The notes under the pieces were generated by a model. That model was given only the letters and a program-made list of their open reading frames with translations, searched no databases and was not told the DNA's origin. A DNA stretch of 19,805 nt from CAYPEK01 sp964409645 (lineage in GTDB: Bacteria > UBP15 > UBA6099), in assembly GCA_964409645.1 (NCBI GenBank), contig CAYPEK010000082.1:1-19805 (forward strand), in the 5' to 3' direction. Of the stretch, positions 14,539-19,805 are shown piece by piece; within the stretch, counting starts at the first letter, position 1; each line of letters begins with the position of its first letter. A program made the translations under genes and the position numbers.

Positions 14539-16503
14539 TTATTTTGCTGTTTCATTCGTCATGTAGTAGAAATGGCCGTCTTCGGCGCCGATGAGGAGGT
14601 CGGGAACACCACCGCCGCGCCAGTGCACAACCGTCGGGCTCGTATCATGCCCGGTCAGCCGCCTGTCCGATAGATTCCCCATATCTTCGAGGACAATCTT
14701 GCCGTCGCGCTCGCCCGTGTTGCGGAAAAACGACACATTCGCGCTGTCCGCGAGCACGTCGAGCCGTCCGTCGCCGTCCCAGTCCGCTACGCAAATTTTC
14801 CGGCGGCCGCTTTTACCGGCAATCTTCTCGTTCATCCGGATCGGCGCGCCGTCCTTATCCACAAAAATCCGGCTGCCGGGTTTCAGGGCCAGCCCGCCGT
14901 CTTTCCGCGCGCGCTCGAAGAAAGCAAGATAGCCTTCGTGGTCAAGCATCACAAGGTCCGTCAGCCCGTCGCGGTTGAGGTCCACCGCGAACGGCGTTGT
15001 GCGCCATTGAGTGATGAGTTGTTTGCCTTTCGGCAGCTTCCAGTTCCACGCCGGTTTCGGCGCATCGCCGGTCCACTCGACCTCGACCGGGCGCGCCTCC
15101 TCGAGTTGCGGCGCAGTCCGCGTACCGGCATTGCGGTACCACACCACTTCGCCGAGTATCGAATTGGCAACAATGTCCGGCAGCCTGTCACCGTCCCAAT
15201 CGGCCACGCTGATCGTGGTGTAACCCCATTTCGCCTCCGCCGGTCCCTGAATCGAACCGTTATCGCCCGCCTGAACGCGGATTGTTTTGCCGCCGGCGGT
15301 GAGCGGCACGGGCACGGCCCACTTCGGCGTTTCGCCGCCGTCGCCGAGGTTGCGTATGAACCCGATGTAGCCCGCCGTGTTGCCGGTCAGAATATCCTCG
15401 CGGCCGTCGCCGTCCCAGTCAAAACCTACCGGCGTTGTGAGTGCGCCGAACTTCACGAGGTCAGCCGTCTGGCGAAAGAAACGCGGCGGCAGAAACTCCG
15501 GCGCGCCGTCCACCACGCGGCCCGTGTTTTCGAGCAATGCGACCCGGCCGTCCTCCTGTGCGACTATGAGGTCCATGCGGCCGTCGCCGTTCCAGTCTGC
15601 GGCGGTGGGCGCGATCATTTCGAGATCGAGATGGATCGTTTCGCCGTTATGCGCGAGGAAACGGCCCTTCGCATAAACCGGCGCGGTGCGCGTGCCTGTG
15701 TTCTCGAAGTATGTGAGCCGGTCGAGAAACTCGCCGCACACAAGATCGAGATCGCCGTCGCCGTCGAAATCCTCGAAGATCGGCGCAGGAGTTCCGAACA
15801 CCTCCGCCGGAGCGCCGCCCGCCTCGATGCGGAACGGCTTGCCGTACTTCGGCTTCTTCGTGTTCGATTTATTCAGTGCAACGTAAACCGAACCACGCAG
15901 CGGGCCGTTCGTCCAACGGCCGCTCGCGTCGTACGCGTTGTCCCATCCGTATTCCGTCCAGTCATCGAGTCCGACCACGAGGTCGTACCGGCCGTCGCCG
16001 TCGTAATCCGCGTAACTCCACTGGCTGTCCCGGATGCGCTTCTCCCTCGGAAGGAAATCCTTGTGCAGCGACAGCGAAACCGGAATCTGTTTCGGCGCGT
16101 CGAACCCTTTAGTTGTGAAATCCGTGTATTCGTTGCCGGAATCGGTCACCGCGATACCGCCGCCGGTGTTTGAGGCACGGAGGTTCTTAATACCGTTTCC
16201 TATGCGTCTTCCCGCCTCGAAAACAGCATCCGCGCCGTTGCCGCCGGAGTTACGGAAGAAATACGTGCCGTTGTACGGCGTATCCGGGCAGGAGACGACG
16301 AGGTCGAGCCGTCCGTCTCCGTCGTAGTCCATAACGAGCGGCCACGCCCAGAGGCCGACCGCGAGGTCATCGATCAGTCCCGGATTGTTGTACTTCAGCA
16401 ACTTCAGTTCGCCCGCCGCCGTCCGCGCGGACGCCGAAATTAGAAAGATCAGTGTTACCGAACTTATTATTAGTCCGATTTTTCCGTGTTTCGAGTCAGC
16501 CAT
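14539..16503 (-). CDS. Secreted FG-GAP/VCBS repeat beta-propeller protein
   Basis: A roughly 654-residue exported protein. The signal peptide covers residues 1-30 (hydrophobic GLIISSVTLIFLISASA, then ARTAAGE). About nine calcium-binding repeats of the DxDGDGxxDLV type follow: DYDGDGRLDLV, DYDGDGRYDLV, DFDGDGDLDLV, DWNGDGRMDLI, DWDGDGREDIL, DWDGDRLPDIV, DLNRDGLTDLV, DWDGDGRLDVL, and a degenerate HWRGGGVPDLL at the end. FFRNTG/YFENTG-type strands sit between them, as in integrin-like propellers. The probable role is extracellular binding or adhesion; no enzyme domain is seen. The ATG at 16503 has GAGG nine bases upstream; a GTG at 16521 is possible. ATTATA at 16529-16534 gives a perfect TATAAT on the minus strand upstream. 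It converges with the pseudokinase gene. Confidence 0.92.
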   Translation of the reverse strand: MADSKHGKIGLIISSVTLIFLISASARTAAGELKLLKYNNPGLIDDLAVGLWAWPLVMDYDGDGRLDLVVSCPDTPYNGTYFFRNSGGNGADAVFEAGRRIGNGIKNLRASNTGGGIAVTDSGNEYTDFTTKGFDAPKQIPVSLSLHKDFLPREKRIRDSQWSYADYDGDGRYDLVVGLDDWTEYGWDNAYDASGRWTNGPLRGSVYVALNKSNTKKPKYGKPFRIEAGGAPAEVFGTPAPIFEDFDGDGDLDLVCGEFLDRLTYFENTGTRTAPVYAKGRFLAHNGETIHLDLEMIAPTAADWNGDGRMDLIVAQEDGRVALLENTGRVVDGAPEFLPPRFFRQTADLVKFGALTTPVGFDWDGDGREDILTGNTAGYIGFIRNLGDGGETPKWAVPVPLTAGGKTIRVQAGDNGSIQGPAEAKWGYTTISVADWDGDRLPDIVANSILGEVVWYRNAGTRTAPQLEEARPVEVEWTGDAPKPAWNWKLPKGKQLITQWRTTPFAVDLNRDGLTDLVMLDHEGYLAFFERARKDGGLALKPGSRIFVDKDGAPIRMNEKIAGKSGRRKICVADWDGDGRLDVLADSANVSFFRNTGERDGKIVLEDMGNLSDRRLTGHDTSPTVVHWRGGGVPDLLIGAEDGHFYYMTNETAK

Positions 16504-16572
16504 AACCCCGGACCTCGCCACGATTTTGATTATAATTATTATTTGATTTCGGTTATTCTTTCAAATAAACTA

Positions 16573-16591
16573 CCATCGACCTTGTCGGTGG
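16573..16591. repeat. Subterminal hairpin at the IS200 right end
   Basis: CCATCGAC and GTCGGTGG form an 8-bp stem with one T-G wobble around a CTT loop. It lies 21 bases beyond the tnpA stop codon. This hairpin type is the single-strand recognition site of Y1 transposases. Confidence 0.65.
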
Positions 16592-16611
16592 CTTTGTAGT
16601 AGCATTTTGTC

Positions 16612-17046
16612 CTATTCATCCCACATGCGAAGTTGTTCCAGACGCCTTTCTTCATCTTCCTGATTCTCAATGTATTTCTTTATCACTTCATCCTCTACTC
16701 CACCCGTTGTGACAAAATATCCTCGCGCCCATATATGCTGTCCCCAATATTTTTTTCTCAGTTCGGGCGATCTTTTCCACAGCATTTCCGCGCTCTTTCT
16801 TTTGATCTTTTTCATCACTTCCGCAGGACTATATTTTGGCGGAACTGATAGATACAAATGCACATGATCTTGCTGGATATTCCCTCTTATTATTTCCACG
16901 TCCATGCTTTCACATATTTGGAATATAATTTTCTTGAGTTCCTCTTTCACCCCACCCGATAATGCCTTGAATCGATACTTCGGTACCCATACAAAATGAG
17001 ACTTACATTGATACGTTGCATGCGAACTTTTCCTATATCGTTCCAT
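16612..17046 (-). CDS. tnpA: IS200/IS605-family Y1 transposase TnpA
   Basis: A full-length 144-residue single-strand DNA transposase. The HUH motif is His61-Val62-His63 (DHVHLYLS). The catalytic tyrosine is Tyr125 in VIKKYIENQ, with Gln129 as the third metal ligand. The start KSSHATYQCKSHFVWVPKYR and WGQHIWARGYFVTTGG are typical of the family. No frameshift or stop is present, so the protein is probably functional. The ATG at 17046 abuts an AAGGA sequence with almost no spacing, so translation may be weak, as is usual for these elements. It lies between the 3' end of purF and the start of the FG-GAP gene and does not interrupt a gene. Confidence 0.95.
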   Translation of the reverse strand: MERYRKSSHATYQCKSHFVWVPKYRFKALSGGVKEELKKIIFQICESMDVEIIRGNIQQDHVHLYLSVPPKYSPAEVMKKIKRKSAEMLWKRSPELRKKYWGQHIWARGYFVTTGGVEDEVIKKYIENQEDEERRLEQLRMWDE

Positions 17047-17078
17047 TCCTTATTCTACTCTATATCCCCTCCTCCCCG

Positions 17079-17150
17079 CCACCAACTTCGTTGGTGGTCT
17101 TTTGGTTGCGCGAGCCCTCGGCCCGCCTCACCACCGACCTCGTCGGTGGT
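17079..17150. repeat. Two tandem subterminal hairpins at the IS200 left end
   Basis: Stem 1 is CCACCAAC/GTTGGTGG with a TTC loop (17079-17097). Stem 2 is ACCACCGAC/GTCGGTGGT with a CTC loop (17130-17150). They are sequence relatives of the single hairpin at 16573-16591. Two copies upstream of tnpA could also act as structured leader elements that limit read-through or translation of the transposase. Confidence 0.6.
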
Positions 17151-17277
17151 TTTCAAATATTATTCAATGAGCGAAGCGAATCCGAGCCGCGCGCGTGAGC
17201 AAGCGGTCACGTTGAAGGATGAATGAAAAAACGAAAAAATATTAATCACAGATAAACACGGATAAAAAGAGCGGGCT

Positions 17278-18717
17278 TTATTTCTTCTTGCCGTTTTTGC
17301 CATTCGGCTCGAAGAGGAGCTTGTCGAGGCGCAACTGCTGCGGTATGGGGACGGGGTATTCGCCGTCAAAGCACGCCGAGCAGAAATTGCATTTCGGCAA
17401 CCCGGTCGCGGCGATCATCCTGTCTATGTTCAGGTAGTCGAGCGAGTCGCAGCCGAGCACCTGCCTGATCTCTTCGATGCTGCGATTTGAAGCAAGGAGT
17501 TCCTCGCGGGTGGCCATGTCGATGCCGTAGTAGCACGGGTGCTTGATGGGCGGCGACGAGACGCGGACATGGACTTCCTTCGCGCCGCTGTCGTATATCA
17601 TTTTAACTATTTTGCTGCTTGTGGTGCCGCGCACGATCGAGTCGTCAACGAGCACGACGCGCTTGCCTTTGAAGCTGTCCGTGAGCGGGTTGAGCTTGAT
17701 GCGGATGCCGAGTTCGCGCATCGTCTGGTCGGGCTGGATGAACGTGCGCCCGACGTAGCGGTTCTTGTAGAGTCCGATGTCGTACGGGATTCCGGCTTCA
17801 CGGGCGTAGCCGATCGCGGCCGGCGTGCCGGAGTCGGGGACACAGAGAACAACGTCCGCATCGACGGGGTTCTGCTGCGCGATGTTCGCGCCCATGTTTT
17901 CGCGGCAGGTGTGGAGCGTTTGGCCCATCATCACGCTGTCCGGCCGCGCGAAGTAGATGAACTCGAACACGCAGAGCGCCTGCCGCTCGAACGGCGCGTA
18001 TCTCATCGAGCGCAGTTCGCCGTTTTCGATGATGACCATCTCGCCGGGATCGATCTCGCGGACGAACGTTGCGCCGATGATGCTGAGCGCGCACGTCTCC
18101 GACGTGACGACCCATTTGCCGGGGCCGAGTGAGCCGATGCAGAGCGGGCGTATTCCGTTCGGGTCGCGGAGGGCTATGAGCTTGCCCTCGCTTATTGTCG
18201 CGACGCTGAACGTGCCTTTGATCTGGAGGGCGGCTTCTTTGACCGCTTCCTCGAACGTGGGCGCTTCGCTCTGCGCGATAAGTTCGGCGATGACTTCGGT
18301 GTCCGATGTGGATTTAAGCTGCGTTCCGCGCTCTTCAAGGTCGGCGCGAAGGGATGTCGTGTTGACGAGGTTACCATTGTGGGCGACCGCGACGATGCGG
18401 TTGCCGTACGCGACGATCGGCTGCGCGTTCGCCTCGATGCTCGACCCCGTGGTCGAGTAGCGGACGTGGCCGAGCGCGATCTTGCCCTTGAGCAGCCGGA
18501 GCGTTTTCTCTGTGAACACGAGGTTCACAAGCCCCATATCTTTGTAGCAGATGATTTCCTTTTCGGAAGTGACCGCGATTCCGGCGCTTTCCTGCCCGCG
18601 GTGCTGGAGCGCGTACAACCCGAAGTAGGTCAGTCGGGACACATCTTCTCCGGGAGCGTACACCGCGAATACGCCGCACGCTTCTCTCGGTCTGTCCCAG
18701 TCGTTACCTACTCTCAT
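17278..18717 (-). CDS. purF: Amidophosphoribosyltransferase (first step of de novo purine synthesis)
   Basis: It makes 5-phosphoribosylamine from PRPP and glutamine. The 479-residue enzyme has the Ntn glutaminase Cys14 (REACGVFAVYA) after a short propeptide, so removal of residues 1-13 is expected. The glutamine site HNGNLVN (113-119) and the PRPP loop VVLVDDSIVRGTT (354-366) are intact. Cys249, Cys395, Cys443 and Cys446 correspond to the four ligands of the [4Fe-4S] cluster of the Bacillus subtilis-type enzyme, which is oxygen-sensitive. The ATG at 18717 has GAGG six bases upstream and lies inside the carB half-gene; the reading frames overlap by 14 bp, so translational coupling is likely. 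The lysine-rich C-terminus ends 119 bp before the IS200 flank. Confidence 0.97.
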   Translation of the reverse strand: MRVGNDWDRPREACGVFAVYAPGEDVSRLTYFGLYALQHRGQESAGIAVTSEKEIICYKDMGLVNLVFTEKTLRLLKGKIALGHVRYSTTGSSIEANAQPIVAYGNRIVAVAHNGNLVNTTSLRADLEERGTQLKSTSDTEVIAELIAQSEAPTFEEAVKEAALQIKGTFSVATISEGKLIALRDPNGIRPLCIGSLGPGKWVVTSETCALSIIGATFVREIDPGEMVIIENGELRSMRYAPFERQALCVFEFIYFARPDSVMMGQTLHTCRENMGANIAQQNPVDADVVLCVPDSGTPAAIGYAREAGIPYDIGLYKNRYVGRTFIQPDQTMRELGIRIKLNPLTDSFKGKRVVLVDDSIVRGTTSSKIVKMIYDSGAKEVHVRVSSPPIKHPCYYGIDMATREELLASNRSIEEIRQVLGCDSLDYLNIDRMIAATGLPKCNFCSACFDGEYPVPIPQQLRLDKLLFEPNGKNGKKK

Positions 18718-19805
18718 CTTCAGCCTCGTATGTAGAATAATAATAAGGAGTCAAAGCTTCAAACTCGGCGCCGCACGTGTCCACAAGCTTGTAAACCGGC
18801 TTCACGCCGCTTTTCTTCCTGAATTTTCTGAAAGTGAATTCGTCCGTGCCAAATATCTCCGCAAGTTGCCGATCCGAGAAACCGTATTCCTTGGCCGCCC
18901 TCTGCATGTCCGGGGTGAACGCGTTCAGCCCCTTGCCCGCCGCGGCCTTCAGGCCGGCTTCGAAATCAATAATTTCCTTCAGATTATACAGGAACCATCT
19001 GTCGATGGCGGAAATATCGAAAATTTCGTCTATTGTCATTCCGGCCATGAGCGCGTGCTTGAGGTGCGTGATGCGCTCCGGGTTGGGCCGGCGTAGCTTG
19101 TCCATTAATTCTTTCTCGGAAATGTCCTTCTTTTTCGGGACGTTGAAGCCAGTCAGGCCGATCTCCATCGAGCGCAGCCCCTTCTGGAGCGATTCCTTGA
19201 ACGTGCGCCCGATCGACATCGCTTCGCCCACCGATTTCATCGCCGTGGTGAGCGTCGAGTCCGCGCCCGAGAATTTCTCGAACGTGAAACGCGGGATCTT
19301 CGTGACGCAGTAGTCGATCGTCGGCTCGAAACAGGCCGGCGTTTTCTTCGTGATGTCGTTCGGTATCTCGTCGAGCGTGTAGCCGACAGCGAGCTTGGCC
19401 GCCATCTTCGCGATCGGGAAGCCGGTGGCTTTCGACGCGAGCGCTGAACTGCGCGACACGCGCGGGTTCATCTCGATTATCACCATGCGCCCGTTGTCCG
19501 GGTTCAGCGCGAACTGGATGTTCGAGCCTCCGGTGTCAACGCCGATCTCGCGGATGCACGCGATCGACGCGTCGCGCATGATCTGGTACTCGCGGTCGGT
19601 GAGCGTTTGCGACGGGGCAACCGTGATGCTGTCGCCCGTGTGGACGCCCATCGGGTCGAAATTCTCTATGGAGCAGATGATGACGACGTTGTCCTTGCGG
19701 TCGCGCATCACTTCGAGTTCGTATTCCTTCCAGCCGGCCAGGTATTCTTCAACGAGCACTTCGTTGATGATACTGGCTTCGCAGCCGGCCTTGAGGAAAT
19801 GACGG
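18704..19805 (-). CDS. carB: Carbamoyl-phosphate synthase large subunit, N-terminal half of a split CarB (5' end outside window)
   Basis: The 367 visible residues correspond roughly to E. coli CarB 190-553: the second part of the carboxyphosphate-forming ATP-grasp domain (SIENFDPMGVHTGDS; IEMNPRVSRSSALASKATGFPIAK) and the oligomerisation domain (DRWFLYNLKEI; PVYKLVDTCGAEF). CarB is normally about 1070 residues. Here the frame stops right after TPYYYSTYEAEDESR, the point where E. coli CarB continues into its carbamoyl-phosphate domain. The stop is followed by purF in another frame, so this is a genuine gene end rather than a frameshift of a fused gene. Split CarB is known from Aquifex and methanogens. 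The second half is not in the window. It uses bicarbonate, ATP and ammonia to start pyrimidine and arginine synthesis. Confidence 0.92.
   Translation of the reverse strand, partial: RHFLKAGCEASIINEVLVEEYLAGWKEYELEVMRDRKDNVVIICSIENFDPMGVHTGDSITVAPSQTLTDREYQIMRDASIACIREIGVDTGGSNIQFALNPDNGRMVIIEMNPRVSRSSALASKATGFPIAKMAAKLAVGYTLDEIPNDITKKTPACFEPTIDYCVTKIPRFTFEKFSGADSTLTTAMKSVGEAMSIGRTFKESLQKGLRSMEIGLTGFNVPKKKDISEKELMDKLRRPNPERITHLKHALMAGMTIDEIFDISAIDRWFLYNLKEIIDFEAGLKAAAGKGLNAFTPDMQRAAKEYGFSDRQLAEIFGTDEFTFRKFRKKSGVKPVYKLVDTCGAEFEALTPYYYSTYEAEDESR

Larger units (their letters stand above)
16559..17159 (-). mobile_element. IS200-type insertion sequence (single tnpA gene)
   Basis: A compact element carrying one Y1 transposase gene and subterminal hairpins, with no tnpB. 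The transposase-proximal end (right side on the plus strand) has two hairpins: CCACCAAC/GTTGGTGG around TTC (17079-17097) and ACCACCGAC/GTCGGTGGT around CTC (17130-17150). The other end has CCATCGAC/GTCGGTGG around CTT (16573-16591). The 9-bp sequence TTTCAAATA flanks both ends (16559-16567, 17151-17159). Exact cleavage points cannot be read, so the limits given are the outer edges of these flanks. Base composition is more AT-rich than neighbouring genes, which fits acquisition. Confidence 0.75.

Noticed and set aside
14938..16173. 411-codon plus-strand reading frame
   Set aside because: Antisense to the FG-GAP protein gene; its regular Val/Arg pattern is the mirror of the repeated DxDGDG codons.
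16529..16557. Promoter for the FG-GAP gene (TATAAT on minus strand)
   Set aside because: The -10 box is perfect, but no acceptable -35 lies at 16-18 bases; the TTGAAA in the IS flank is 24 bases away. Not listed as a feature.
17079..17150. Repeated hairpins considered as a CRISPR fragment
   Set aside because: The units differ in sequence, there is no regular spacer pattern and no cas gene; they fit IS200 end hairpins.
17167..17226. Short frame MSEANPSRAREQAVTLKDE
   Set aside because: Only 19 codons, with no ribosome site, in a spacer between the IS flank and the purF end; looks like common intergenic repeat-like sequence.

Overview
The window looks like a chromosomal stretch from an uncultured Gram-negative bacterium. 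Coding regions are GC-rich and the spacers between them are AT-rich. Several products carry signal peptides or membrane segments, one is an FG-GAP/VCBS repeat protein, one is a family-2-hydrolase-like protein, and PurF is of the [4Fe-4S] type. This mix would fit the PVC/FCB-like or related environmental phyla, probably an anaerobe or facultative organism, but no rRNA or other decisive marker is present and the assignment is a guess.

Layout. 1-1229, minus strand: the N-terminal part of a probable winged-helix/ferredoxin-type protein, preceded by an exported beta-carbonic anhydrase. 1230-1679: a 450-bp regulatory and repeat region, followed by a plus-strand orphan protein resembling the C-terminal domain of the flagellar cap protein FliD (1680-2339). 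2340-2714: a non-coding spacer with an 80-bp cloverleaf-like palindromic element. 2715-4749, minus: an SRPBCC-like protein, a 97-residue unknown protein, and an exported double-thioredoxin protein whose first domain has lost its CxxC. 4987-8082, minus: a GH1 beta-glycosidase and a family I CoA-transferase in one operon. 8184-10286, minus: a GT39-like membrane glycosyltransferase.

Divergent from the glycosyltransferase is a two-gene plus-strand operon (10583-14527). It encodes a secreted or lipid-anchored GH2-like protein lacking the catalytic acid/base, and a 7TM-PAS protein with a histidine-kinase-like C-terminus that lacks the phosphoacceptor His and the main ATP-binding residues. I consider this pair the best candidate in the window for an undescribed envelope signalling system: a dead hydrolase plus a dead kinase, with a CRP-like operator in the divergent promoter region shared with the glycosyltransferase. 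Convergent to it is a secreted FG-GAP propeller protein (14539-16503).

16559-17159 is a compact IS200-type element with subterminal hairpins. Finally (17278 to the window end, minus) lie purF and the N-terminal half of a split carB. The carB reading frame stops at the known domain boundary of CarB and overlaps the purF start by 14 bp, so purine and pyrimidine/arginine entry enzymes are translationally linked while the second CarB half is not in this window.
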